Below are positions 10,043 through 18,988 of a DNA stretch of 64,000 nucleotides, piece by piece (the first letter of the stretch is position 1; every line of letters begins with the position of its first letter). Origin of the DNA: Enterococcus aquimarinus (GTDB lineage: Bacteria > Bacillota > Bacilli > Lactobacillales > Enterococcaceae); contig NZ_JXKD01000012.1 in assembly GCF_001885765.1 (NCBI RefSeq), positions 16,170-80,169 of the forward strand, read 5' to 3'. A program made the position numbers and the translations under genes. A model generated the notes under the pieces. The model worked only from the letters and a program-made list of their open reading frames with translations, ran no database searches and was not told the DNA's origin.

Positions 10043-11061
10043 TAACGATTCCAACTTTCCAATTGTTCTCTTACGTAATCTAGTTCAAGAAGTTTGGCTT
10101 TAATTTGTTCAATAGTTAATCGCTCTGTATTGTGCGAGTTGTATTCTTCTTCTGAAGATAACTTTTGATCGCCATCAACAAAATATTTATCATAGTTTAA
10201 ATCGCGCTTATCCGCAGGTACTCTGTAGAAGTTTCCCATATCTTTTGCTACCACATTTTCTTCTTTTGTAAGTAACGTTTCATAGAGTTTCTCTCCATGA
10301 CGAGTCCCAATGACTTTGATTTCATTTTCGACATCAAATAACTCTTTAATCGCTTGTGCCAAGTCTCCAACTGTTGAGGCTGGTGATTTTTGTACCATAA
10401 TGTCCCCGGCTTGCGCATTTTGGAAAGCAAAAATCACTAATTCTACCGCTTCTTCTAAACTCATTAAAAATCTAGTCATCTCAGGATCGGTTACCGTAAG
10501 TGGTTGACCTGCTTTAATTTGATCGATAAACAAGGGAATGACAGATCCTCTTGACGCCATGACATTCCCATAACGGGTACCACAAATTAACGTGCTCGTT
10601 GGATCGACCGTATTTGCTTTTGCAACAAAAACTTTTTCCATCATTGCTTTTGAAATCCCCATGGCATTGATGGGGTACGCTGCTTTGTCAGTAGATAAAC
10701 AAATAACTTTTTTAATCCCCATTTCTATCGCACCTGTTAGCACATTATCCGTTCCAAGTACGTTCGTTTTAACCGCTTCTAGTGGGAAAAACTCACACGA
10801 TGGTACTTGTTTTAATGCCGCTGCATGAAACACATAATCGACATCATGCATCGCATTTTTGACGCTTGCCAGATCACGAACATCTCCAATATAAAATTTT
10901 AATTTGTCATTTTTATAAAGCTTACGCATATCATCTTGTTTCTTTTCATCACGCGAAAAGATCCGAATTTCTTTGATATCAGTATCCAAAAATCTTTTCA
11001 TGACAGCATGACCAAATGAACCAGTCCCACCTGTGATTAGTAAAGTCTTTTCTTTAAACAT
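10042..11061 (-). CDS. capE: CapE: UDP-GlcNAc 4,6-dehydratase/5-epimerase
   Basis: This 339-residue SDR enzyme carries out the first step of UDP-L-FucNAc synthesis. It has TGGTGSFGHAV at the N-terminus and STDKAAYPINAMGISKAMME in the active-site region, where the usual SDR tyrosine is methionine, as in inverting FlaA1/CapE dehydratases. The start is supported by GGAGG upstream of ATG 11061. The order capE-capF-wecB matches capEFG of S. aureus type 5/8 capsules. The larger dehydratase gene at 24486 is a separate, membrane-bound WbpM-type enzyme, so two different 4,6-dehydratases serve this locus. Confidence 0.93.
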   Translation of the reverse strand: MFKEKTLLITGGTGSFGHAVMKRFLDTDIKEIRIFSRDEKKQDDMRKLYKNDKLKFYIGDVRDLASVKNAMHDVDYVFHAAALKQVPSCEFFPLEAVKTNVLGTDNVLTGAIEMGIKKVICLSTDKAAYPINAMGISKAMMEKVFVAKANTVDPTSTLICGTRYGNVMASRGSVIPLFIDQIKAGQPLTVTDPEMTRFLMSLEEAVELVIFAFQNAQAGDIMVQKSPASTVGDLAQAIKELFDVENEIKVIGTRHGEKLYETLLTKEENVVAKDMGNFYRVPADKRDLNYDKYFVDGDQKLSSEEEYNSHNTERLTIEQIKAKLLELDYVREQLESWNR

Positions 11062-11082
11062 TAATTTTTTCCTCCATTCGAT

Positions 11083-12648
11083 TTATTTAATTCTAGAAGC
11101 CTTTTTCAAAGACCCCATTAGTATTTTTTTTTCATATTCGTTGAAAGAAAATTTATAAAGTAGTGTGCCATATATGATTACAAATGTGCTTGCTTTGATG
11201 ATAAAGTAACCTACTGTATCTTCTAAAATTAACGCTAGTGGGAAAGATAGTAAACTTGCAATAATTATACTAGAAAAGGTGCCCCTGAAAATCTCTTTGA
11301 ACATTCTAATAACATTCAACCCTATAACTTTGTGATAATATAAGTTCATAAGTACAATATTGCCTATAACCAGAGAGATGGATGTACTTATTGCAGCCCC
11401 CATATACCCTAATTCCCCCACTAATATAATCGTTAACACAATGTTTAGCCCTGCCATAATTGCCAGGATGAGTGATCTAGTCATCCTTTTTAACATTGCA
11501 TCTAGAATAGCTATAGTAACATTCTGTACTAAAGTTATAGTTGTTGGCACTAGCAAAAGAATTGTAGGAATATAAGCATCTAAAAAATTGTCCCCCACCC
11601 ATATTTTAATGAAATTCTGACCGAATAATATAAAACCTGCGACTGCAGCTCCTGCAACCATAAACTGTAATCTTCCTGGTCGAATAACAAGATCAGTGAG
11701 TTCTTCTCCAGTTGCATTAGCTGCAATCATTTTGGTTGCTTGAGGGAGAAAAACTCCCCCGATGACTCCAGTTATATTGCTAAACATGGTAAAAAATACC
11801 AATGCAATAGAATATAACGCTACCGTTTCTGTATCAGTCATTGCTCCAAGAACTACCCTATCAACATTTTGATTCACTTGGTTTATGATAGCTTGTAAAA
11901 AAACAGCAGAAGAAAATGAGAATATCATCCACAATAATGCTTTATCATAAAAATGAAATTTAATTTTTACTTCTAACTTTTTGAAACTATAACTTGCTTC
12001 AAAAACAGTTAAAATAATTGTTAGAAATAGATCAGTTGCAACAATGGCTATAGATTTGAATCCCAGCAATAGAAGAATTACCAATAAGATAACGCGTAAA
12101 ACGATTCTCAATAGTTTGAATATATTTGTAACTGCGAATTTTTCATATCCAGTCAATATGCCCGAAAAAGCATTAGTGAAAAATGAAAATGCAATATTGG
12201 TCACCATCAATATAAATAATTGCTTTGCCTTAACAAGTTCAACTGTTGTTAGAGAATTTCCAAATAATCCATCAATACCAACATAGAGAGCTGAACTTAC
12301 AAATATTGTCAAAATAGATAAAATACCGGTAATCATAAATGCCTGAAACAAAAAATTCTCTTGACCTAAGGAATCTTTTTTTGTTCTGTACAAAGCAACA
12401 TATCTCGATATTACAGCACCTGTTCCAAAGTTAAGTATTACTAGGTACCCCGCAAAAGAATTGACTAACTGATAAAGACCATATTCTGACGCACCTAATG
12501 ATGAAATCAGAAAAGGTGTGAAAAATATCCCAAAAAATGAATTTATAAAAAGCGTCAAGTATGATATGACTATTCCTGATTTTTTTTGACTTCTCAATCC
12601 GATCCACGTCACTTTCATGTATTTCAAAATTACTTTAAAAATTGCCAC
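11083..12648 (-). CDS. Wzx-type polysaccharide flippase
   Basis: This 521-residue, highly hydrophobic protein has about 12-14 predicted membrane segments and the MATE/MOP flippase character of Wzx (early segments include YGLYQLVNSFAGYLVILNFG). It would flip the undecaprenyl-linked repeat unit to the outer face. The gene lies between the nucleotide-sugar genes and the glycosyltransferases, as expected for a Wzx/Wzy locus. The start is uncertain: GTG 12648 has only a poor ribosome site and ATG 12618 is no better. Base use is visibly more AT-rich than in the core genes to the right, typical of serotype-specific capsule genes. Confidence 0.87.
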   Translation of the reverse strand: MAIFKVILKYMKVTWIGLRSQKKSGIVISYLTLFINSFFGIFFTPFLISSLGASEYGLYQLVNSFAGYLVILNFGTGAVISRYVALYRTKKDSLGQENFLFQAFMITGILSILTIFVSSALYVGIDGLFGNSLTTVELVKAKQLFILMVTNIAFSFFTNAFSGILTGYEKFAVTNIFKLLRIVLRVILLVILLLLGFKSIAIVATDLFLTIILTVFEASYSFKKLEVKIKFHFYDKALLWMIFSFSSAVFLQAIINQVNQNVDRVVLGAMTDTETVALYSIALVFFTMFSNITGVIGGVFLPQATKMIAANATGEELTDLVIRPGRLQFMVAGAAVAGFILFGQNFIKIWVGDNFLDAYIPTILLLVPTTITLVQNVTIAILDAMLKRMTRSLILAIMAGLNIVLTIILVGELGYMGAAISTSISLVIGNIVLMNLYYHKVIGLNVIRMFKEIFRGTFSSIIIASLLSFPLALILEDTVGYFIIKASTFVIIYGTLLYKFSFNEYEKKILMGSLKKASRIK

Positions 12649-12682
12649 TATATTCAGTTAAAATAATTTCGATTCAAATAAA

Positions 12683-13648
12683 CTACTTAAATATTATTCT
12701 TCTGATCAAACTCTCAATTCTTCGCTTCATTGCGACCACCTTATTAGGGTTCATTATTTTATTAAGCTTCCTATCAAATTCAACATCTTGAACAATATAT
12801 TTGGGGTGTTTAAGAGGAAAGTCCAGCTTATATGTTTTCATGTAAAACAGCTTCTGTGTTGCTTTAGGTATCTTTTTAATGGAATTCACAGCATGGACAG
12901 AATCATCAGTTAACCCAATATTAGTAACCAAATTTTTATGTGGAACTATTATTAAACCATGATGTAAATAGGTGTTTATTCCCTTTTGGTAAGACCATGA
13001 TGTCAACTTACCACCTGTTTTCAGAACATCATATTTTTTCTTACCATTCTTAATCAAATCATTTGCTATCCTTCTAGGTTTAATTAAATTTTTAATAAGT
13101 CTGATCGCATCCTCATCCTCCATGAAACTCAGATCATAATCTACTGTATCCCACACTCGCTTCCATGTGGCCCATCCCCAGATTGACCCTGTCCTCGCAA
13201 AAATATAACTATATGGAGTTACGTCATATGTCTCTAAGTTGTTCATTCCACTTATCATGTCTATTCGCTGATCATCTTTATATTTTTCAAGCAACTCTTC
13301 ACAAAATTTAAAGTAGTCTATAGTCGGTTTACAATCATCTTCTATGATACATAATCTATCAACATGTTCAAAACACCAAGATATACCTGAGTAAATTCGC
13401 ATCCCACAACCTAGGTTTGTTTCAGAGTAATTTCGATAAACTTCACATTCCCAGTCAATTTCCGCTACAATATCTTTACACTTCTTAATATTTAGCTCAT
13501 CATTAGGCCTTGCTTCCCTAGCACCATCTTGAATTAAAAAGAGCTTTGATGGTCTAGCTTCTTTTATTGCATCAAATACTTCGCGTAAAGGCTCTGGTCT
13601 ATTAAAAAAAATCAGAGCTACTGGTACATCTATTCTATACGGTTCCAT
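12683..13648 (-). CDS. family 2-like glycosyltransferase (serotype-specific)
   Basis: About 321 residues from ATG 13648, chosen because GGGAGA lies 7 bases upstream; an in-frame start at 13678 is possible. The N-terminus PVALIFFNRPEPLREVFDAI and the acidic IIEDDC motif (about residue 105) fit a GT-A fold transferase. WGWATWKRVW (about 160) is typical of a capsule family annotated as hemolytic-protein-like glycosyltransferases. Donor and acceptor cannot be read from the sequence. It lies 34 bases after the flippase start on the same operon. Confidence 0.8.
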   Translation of the reverse strand: MEPYRIDVPVALIFFNRPEPLREVFDAIKEARPSKLFLIQDGAREARPNDELNIKKCKDIVAEIDWECEVYRNYSETNLGCGMRIYSGISWCFEHVDRLCIIEDDCKPTIDYFKFCEELLEKYKDDQRIDMISGMNNLETYDVTPYSYIFARTGSIWGWATWKRVWDTVDYDLSFMEDEDAIRLIKNLIKPRRIANDLIKNGKKKYDVLKTGGKLTSWSYQKGINTYLHHGLIIVPHKNLVTNIGLTDDSVHAVNSIKKIPKATQKLFYMKTYKLDFPLKHPKYIVQDVEFDRKLNKIMNPNKVVAMKRRIESLIRRIIFK

Positions 13649-13680
13649 ATTATTTTCTCCCTTCATATCGCGCTCCATCT

Positions 13681-14217
13681 CTATATTCTATATTTAATGA
13701 CTTTTGCGGGTATTCCAACTGCAATTGCATAATTATCGATTTTCTTATTTACCAAACTCTTAGCTCCAATGACTGCTCCATTTTTTATTATACTGTTTTT
13801 TAAAATAGTACAGTTTTCTGCGATCCAAACATCATCCTCTATACAAACCTTTCCACTAACAAGTCTCTGATTTCTAATCAACTTGTCTTTCTCAATTCCA
13901 TGGTCGCTATCAATGATATAGCAATTTGCTGCAATTGCAACATTGTTACCTATGTAAACACCACCATTTTTCGAAGAAAAAATGATTGTATTATAGCCAA
14001 TATCAACGTTATCTCCGATTCTTATTTCACCATCACCCCAGAAAGTTACATTAGGATATATTGTTACATTATTACCAATTATGAGATTGGTAGCATTGCA
14101 ATTTACTTTACCTATGACTCTACAATTTTGAACCTTACTATTAATCTTTAATAAAAATATTTTTTTGTTATAATATCTTAATAATTTGTCTTTTATTTTA
14201 TCGACAAGTAACAACAT
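13681..14217 (-). CDS. left-handed beta-helix acyltransferase (hexapeptide repeats)
   Basis: The 178-residue protein shows repeated [LIV]-G-x(4) hexapeptides such as IIGNNVTIYPNVTFWG and VYIGNNVAIAANCYI. It also has the DSDHGIEKD loop common in sugar O-acetyltransferases of the NodL/WbbJ type, and ends AVGIPAKVIKYRI. It probably acetylates a capsule sugar. GGAGGG five bases before ATG 14217 sets the start. It is packed between two glycosyltransferase genes with spacings of only a few bases. The acceptor sugar is unknown. Confidence 0.87.
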   Translation of the reverse strand: MLLLVDKIKDKLLRYYNKKIFLLKINSKVQNCRVIGKVNCNATNLIIGNNVTIYPNVTFWGDGEIRIGDNVDIGYNTIIFSSKNGGVYIGNNVAIAANCYIIDSDHGIEKDKLIRNQRLVSGKVCIEDDVWIAENCTILKNSIIKNGAVIGAKSLVNKKIDNYAIAVGIPAKVIKYRI

Positions 14218-14218
14218 T

Positions 14219-15358
14219 TCAACCCTCCAGTAGTGTTTGTAGCGACTTTGAAAATTCCTTGTGCAGTTTTTCTATTGCTTTACTGCTATCATAGTTCGTA
14301 TCTATATTAATAGTCTTAATTGATTCTGCAATAGCTTTCGGTTCATCTTCCTTGTAATATGTTATTAAATTAGATATTTTGCTTTCAGTGACACATTTGA
14401 TTTCACAAGAAACAACTCTAAGTCCTAAAGCTAAATATGACAATATTTTACTTGGAAAGGAGGATTCAAGATATTCTCCACTCATGGTTTGGGTACTTAA
14501 TCCAATATGACAACTCTGACAATACTGAACATATTCATCACCGCTTTTAAGACCATCGTATTGTACTCTACACTTGTTAGTTTTATTAACTTCCTCAATC
14601 AAATTTTTCAACATCTCTATTTGACCAAATCCTACTATATGTAAAACATATTTTTCAGATAAATATTTAGAAGCTTCTAGGGCATTAAAAGCTCCTTTCT
14701 TATGTTCATCAATTATACCAGCATATAGAAGATGAATTTTACCATCATTAGATGGTGTTGATAATTTGGGATAGATTTTATACTCTCCGTAAATTACTAA
14801 AAATGGTTTATCGATTGCTAATTTATCTTTTAGTAAATCTGTTGAATATAGAAAAGTGTCAGCTTGGTTAAGTAAGGCATTCTCCCACTTAACAAAACGG
14901 TCATTGAAAACCATAACATCACTGTATATCTCCTCTACCTCCAAAACCAAGTCAAATTTCCTAATTGACTTAGCCATTCTAACAGGCAATGAAATCCATT
15001 GGACATGGTAAGCAATTACTTTTTCGTTTTTCTTCGTCGTGAGCAACAAATATATAAACAGCCATATCAAAGCACCAAGGATTTTTAAATTTCTCATAAA
15101 TTTATTTCTTGTTTTCCATGATGGACAATATGTCACGTATTTGTGTTTTCCAATATTCACTGTTTTTTGCATTTCAAATAATACTTTTGTTTGATCTCCC
15201 ATCCAAGAAGGTGAGATAAATTGAACTTCATATCCAGCTTCGACCAGAGTATCCGCAATATAGTTCATTTTATTCGTAGCTGCAAGATTACAAACCCTAT
15301 CTGTTTGACTTACTGCAGTATCATAAAACCCAATATATTTGATTGTTTTGCGTTCCAT
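14219..15358 (-). CDS. GT-B glycosyltransferase (family 4-like)
   Basis: About 379 residues from ATG 15358, with GGGG eight bases upstream; an upstream GTG at 15367 lacks such a site. The N-terminal domain (YIADTLVEAGYEVQFISPSW) and C-terminal domain (LLYAGIIDEHKKGAF, FPSKILSYLALGLRVVS) follow the GT-B layout. The usual EX7E motif is weak (ESSFPSK region), so the family call is moderate. It has no membrane segment that would suggest a different role beyond one hydrophobic stretch (about residue 95). Substrate unknown. Confidence 0.75.
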   Translation of the reverse strand: MERKTIKYIGFYDTAVSQTDRVCNLAATNKMNYIADTLVEAGYEVQFISPSWMGDQTKVLFEMQKTVNIGKHKYVTYCPSWKTRNKFMRNLKILGALIWLFIYLLLTTKKNEKVIAYHVQWISLPVRMAKSIRKFDLVLEVEEIYSDVMVFNDRFVKWENALLNQADTFLYSTDLLKDKLAIDKPFLVIYGEYKIYPKLSTPSNDGKIHLLYAGIIDEHKKGAFNALEASKYLSEKYVLHIVGFGQIEMLKNLIEEVNKTNKCRVQYDGLKSGDEYVQYCQSCHIGLSTQTMSGEYLESSFPSKILSYLALGLRVVSCEIKCVTESKISNLITYYKEDEPKAIAESIKTINIDTNYDSSKAIEKLHKEFSKSLQTLLEG

Positions 15359-15385
15359 AAAAAACACCCCTACTTAAAAATCTAA

Positions 15386-16462
15386 TTACTGCCAAAAGAA
15401 CATGTACTGTGGGTTACTTCTTAGTAAAAGCAGTACCAATAAGCTTATCACGACGAAATAGACAATTGGTCTTTCATCTTTTTTAAATGAATTTATAATT
15501 TCAGGCACCAACAACATCAAGAATATCGAATAATACTGTACAACCCTCATTGCACTGGGGTTAACCCAAGTAAGTGGAGTTACCAGAACTGATATAATTA
15601 AAGCATTGAAGAAATGTAATGCTTGGGGATTATTTGCCAGTATAGTTTTTGATTTCCATATTCCAACAATTGTAACAAGTAGCAATAATATAGTAAAATT
15701 AAAAGTGCCAGCGCCCTCATATATACCATACTCATACCCCCCTAAGTCTTGGAAAAAAAGTGCAAGTGGTACACGAAAAAACATGAATAGTGGGAAAATA
15801 GCCAGTATAGTTATCAAATACTTTTTTGTTACTTTCTTATTTGCTAAAAAGTAAAAAGGGAAAAATACCAAAGCTGACTTATGAATAGTGAACCCTATGA
15901 ACGTTAATAATATAAAAGGAAGTAATCGTCTTTCCTTTATATACTTATATCCTATCAATACTACAATCGAAGTTGCGATTGTTTGTCGAAATCCTGTAAT
16001 GGAGAAAAATGAGTAAAATAACACAGAATAAATTAAAAAACTAATAAATGAGTTTTTCGAGTTTCTATATATCCAAAGTCCAAGCGGTACTGTAAAAATC
16101 AAAGCAATAATTACAAGAAAGATTTGATAGTTATGTGTTACCAGTTGTGTGATTTTCACAAATAAGTAATACCCTGGATCCTTTCCTAGTTCCTCGGAAC
16201 CATGAATAATGATTTCTACGAAATTGTTAAATAAATCACTCCAGCTTGTCCATAACGTTCGATTATAGCTTTGAAAATATGCACGAGTATCTGAACCAAT
16301 AGAAATATGTCTCATCCCCGATAGCACAATCCAATTTAGGGTCGCAAAAATAACGAATAGTTTGTTTCGATTCTTCAAATTCCTATTATTACTTAATATA
16401 ATAGAAAATGCTATTAGCAAAAATATATTTATATAGTATGGATTTAAAAGTCCAGAGATCAT
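15386..16462 (-). CDS. EpsG/Wzy-type polysaccharide polymerase
   Basis: A polytopic protein of about 358 residues with roughly ten membrane segments. Near the N-terminus it carries LSGMRHISIGSDTRAYFQSY, the signature region of the EpsG family, and FSITGFRQTIATSIVVL further on. These features point to the polymerase that links repeat units on the outer face, partner of the flippase in this locus. Start ATG 16462 follows directly on the preceding gene's stop; a GTG two codons earlier would overlap it. No other polymerase candidate is present in the operon. Confidence 0.82.
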   Translation of the reverse strand: MISGLLNPYYINIFLLIAFSIILSNNRNLKNRNKLFVIFATLNWIVLSGMRHISIGSDTRAYFQSYNRTLWTSWSDLFNNFVEIIIHGSEELGKDPGYYLFVKITQLVTHNYQIFLVIIALIFTVPLGLWIYRNSKNSFISFLIYSVLFYSFFSITGFRQTIATSIVVLIGYKYIKERRLLPFILLTFIGFTIHKSALVFFPFYFLANKKVTKKYLITILAIFPLFMFFRVPLALFFQDLGGYEYGIYEGAGTFNFTILLLLVTIVGIWKSKTILANNPQALHFFNALIISVLVTPLTWVNPSAMRVVQYYSIFLMLLVPEIINSFKKDERPIVYFVVISLLVLLLLRSNPQYMFFWQ

Positions 16463-16464
16463 CT

Positions 16465-17676
16465 TCACACTTCACTTTCGATTAAAGATGCGTATAATTT
16501 TACATAATCTTCCATTCTCTCTTTAGAATCAAAGTTTTCATGAGCGAATCGTATACATGATTTTGAATAATATTTCTTCCCGTTTCGTCTGATTAAGCTT
16601 ATTTTTTGTCTAATATCATCAAAAGTATCTATTATATACCCACACCCCTCACCTATGATTTCAGGATTCGCAGTTGAATTATTTGTTATAACCGGAGTCC
16701 CGCAAGCTAGGGCTTCCGCTGAAACTTTACCAAAGGACTCCTCTATAGATAGATTTATAAAGACATCTGCCATTGAGTAATACCCTACTAATTCCCCAAT
16801 ATCATGAGTTTCTGGTATATTAATTATATTTTGCGGTAACCTTATATTTTCATTTACTCTTCCAACTAGTACAATATATTCATCTTCTTTTAGGATATTA
16901 GACAACTCAATAAATTTATCAAGCCCTTTATTATTACTCCACCCACTTGCTACTCCTAGGATAATAAATTTATCCTGAAGTTTGAACTTTTCATTTAATG
17001 ATGCATCAACGACAGGATGAAATGTATCCAGGTCTATCCAATTGTAGATAGTCTGTACTATTGCTCCACTTGTTACAGTTGAGTGTTTTGCTTCTTCTGA
17101 GATCCAGTTTGATACACCTACAAAAGCAACTCTAGGAATATTAGTAAACCATTTTATTTGATCACTAAAAAGTAACTCACTTTTGTCAAAAAACCAGCTG
17201 GGATTCCCCATCTTGTTTTTATTTCTGTTTTGTTTTGAGAATCCATCTCGCCAGTCATAAAATTCATCTTTAAAATAATGTGTATGACCTCCAGAATAAA
17301 ACCAACAATCATGTAATGTGATTACTGTTGAGATATCATTTCTTGCTAAATAATCGAATAGTATAGGTAGGTTAATAAAGTTTCCATGTAGATTTCTTAG
17401 ATGAACGATATCTGGTTTTATGGTTTCCATCCACTTGATAAGTTTTATTGTGCTGTGTTTAGAAAAATATCCTTGTTTGCCAGAAATTCTGGATAAAATC
17501 CCGTGAAGTTTCCTATCGATTTTATTCCCAATCTTAAAGCCTTTGCTATATGGTGAACCGTCTGAATAAGCTACGTATGCTTCATGACCATTTATATTTA
17601 AATAATTAGCTAATTCTATAGTCGTTCTTCCGGTACTACGTATGCCATTCACAGCATTAATCTGCAATACTTTCAT
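16465..17676 (-). CDS. glycosyltransferase family 4
   Basis: This 403-residue GT-B enzyme starts MKVLQINAVNGIRSTGRTTI. It has VHLRNLHGNFINLPILF (about 95) and the retaining EX7E region ESFGKVSAEALACGTPVITN (about 315). An N-terminal block with ITLHDCWFYSGGHTHYF is typical of capsule and colanic-acid type transferases. GGAAG precedes the ATG inside the end of the previous gene, a 20-base overlap suggesting coupling. Donor sugar cannot be assigned. Confidence 0.87.
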   Translation of the reverse strand: MKVLQINAVNGIRSTGRTTIELANYLNINGHEAYVAYSDGSPYSKGFKIGNKIDRKLHGILSRISGKQGYFSKHSTIKLIKWMETIKPDIVHLRNLHGNFINLPILFDYLARNDISTVITLHDCWFYSGGHTHYFKDEFYDWRDGFSKQNRNKNKMGNPSWFFDKSELLFSDQIKWFTNIPRVAFVGVSNWISEEAKHSTVTSGAIVQTIYNWIDLDTFHPVVDASLNEKFKLQDKFIILGVASGWSNNKGLDKFIELSNILKEDEYIVLVGRVNENIRLPQNIINIPETHDIGELVGYYSMADVFINLSIEESFGKVSAEALACGTPVITNNSTANPEIIGEGCGYIIDTFDDIRQKISLIRRNGKKYYSKSCIRFAHENFDSKERMEDYVKLYASLIESEV

Positions 17677-18979
17677 TTTTCACTTCCTTTACTAAAGAAC
17701 TTAAATCTTGATATAAGTTATTTTGAATCTCATAGATTTGATGATTTCTTTTTCCACAGGACCAGGCTTTATCTGCATATTCTTTCAAAATATTGCTATT
17801 TAATTGAATTTCATTCAATAAATTCGATATATTATCTGCATCCGTTGCGACCAAAGCAGCATCATTCTTTATCAAGTAGTCTATACTTGCAGCCCTATCC
17901 CATCCGATAGCCATTAAGGCTCTCCCACTATTTAAACAATCTACTATTTTCGTAGAAAAGGATAGTCTTGTTTTTTCCTTTTCTACATCATCAAAAGACT
18001 CTAAATGAAGGACTACATCACCACTCATAAGAGTATCTTTGACTTGATTCGACGGGATTTTCCCTTTGAAAATCGACGCACCTTCGATTATCATTTTTTC
18101 TTTCATTTCTTTTGTTAGTGTATATTGTGAATAAATAACTAGCACGAATTTGTTTTTCACTTTGTTGATTTTACTAATTTCTTCTGCTAGTATCGATAAA
18201 GTTTTCCATCTACCGTATAGTACTGATCCGACATAAATTATTTTTATTGGCTCGTCTTCTTTTGGCAATGAATAGTCAGGTTGATTAGAAAAATTAGCGC
18301 CTTTATGTAACAGTTTCATTTCTTTGCCTATCTTTTTTTGATATTCTTCTTGTTGCAGCGTCGATATACAATAATTAATATCTGCTAAGTTTGTACTTTT
18401 TATAATTGCTTTAAATCTCATCTTATTATAAACAGAATCAATTAGACCTTTGCTCTTATTAGTAGATAAGTAATCGTCTGCATGAAATAAAACAATTTTC
18501 ACACCAACTTCTTCTTTTATATACCATAGCAATCTATGCACATACGGTGTAGAAAATGCAGGTGCAAAAATAACATCTGGCTTAAATTCATTTAGAAAAT
18601 TATTCAGAAGTTCGCTATTCCATCTACCCAAATGCCATAACAATTCTTGACCAAATAACGCAATTTTTGAGCCCTTGTTTCTAAAGAAACTGTATAATTT
18701 TTCGTCTGTTTTTGTATCTAAGACATGTTCTAAATTGGATTTATTTTGTTGTATTTCAAAATATGTACCTATGTCTAAATTTCTTCTAAACAAAGTCATT
18801 AATACATCTTTATCATTAATACGAAAATACTTAGTACATACATTATTTGATGGATTTGTTGACCTTAAATATAAATGGGCAATTTTTTCGCTCGATATAC
18901 TTGAAAACAAGTTTGAAAGTGTATTCCCTAAGCTATTTGTATCATCCCATGGACTTCTACTTAATATTAATATTCTCAT
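17657..18979 (-). CDS. GT-B glycosyltransferase
   Basis: About 440 residues from ATG 18979; a GTG at 18988 is an alternative, and both follow the previous stop within a few bases. The start MRILILSRSPWDDTNSLGNT and later IKIIYVGSVLYGRWKTLSIL and VDCLNSGRALMAIGWD place it among GT-B transferases. The C-terminal EX7E motif is not obvious, so it may belong to a less common family. Codon use is AT-rich like its neighbours. The sugar transferred is unknown. Confidence 0.7.
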   Translation of the reverse strand: MRILILSRSPWDDTNSLGNTLSNLFSSISSEKIAHLYLRSTNPSNNVCTKYFRINDKDVLMTLFRRNLDIGTYFEIQQNKSNLEHVLDTKTDEKLYSFFRNKGSKIALFGQELLWHLGRWNSELLNNFLNEFKPDVIFAPAFSTPYVHRLLWYIKEEVGVKIVLFHADDYLSTNKSKGLIDSVYNKMRFKAIIKSTNLADINYCISTLQQEEYQKKIGKEMKLLHKGANFSNQPDYSLPKEDEPIKIIYVGSVLYGRWKTLSILAEEISKINKVKNKFVLVIYSQYTLTKEMKEKMIIEGASIFKGKIPSNQVKDTLMSGDVVLHLESFDDVEKEKTRLSFSTKIVDCLNSGRALMAIGWDRAASIDYLIKNDAALVATDADNISNLLNEIQLNSNILKEYADKAWSCGKRNHQIYEIQNNLYQDLSSLVKEVKNESIAD

Positions 18980-18988
18980 CTTATTCAC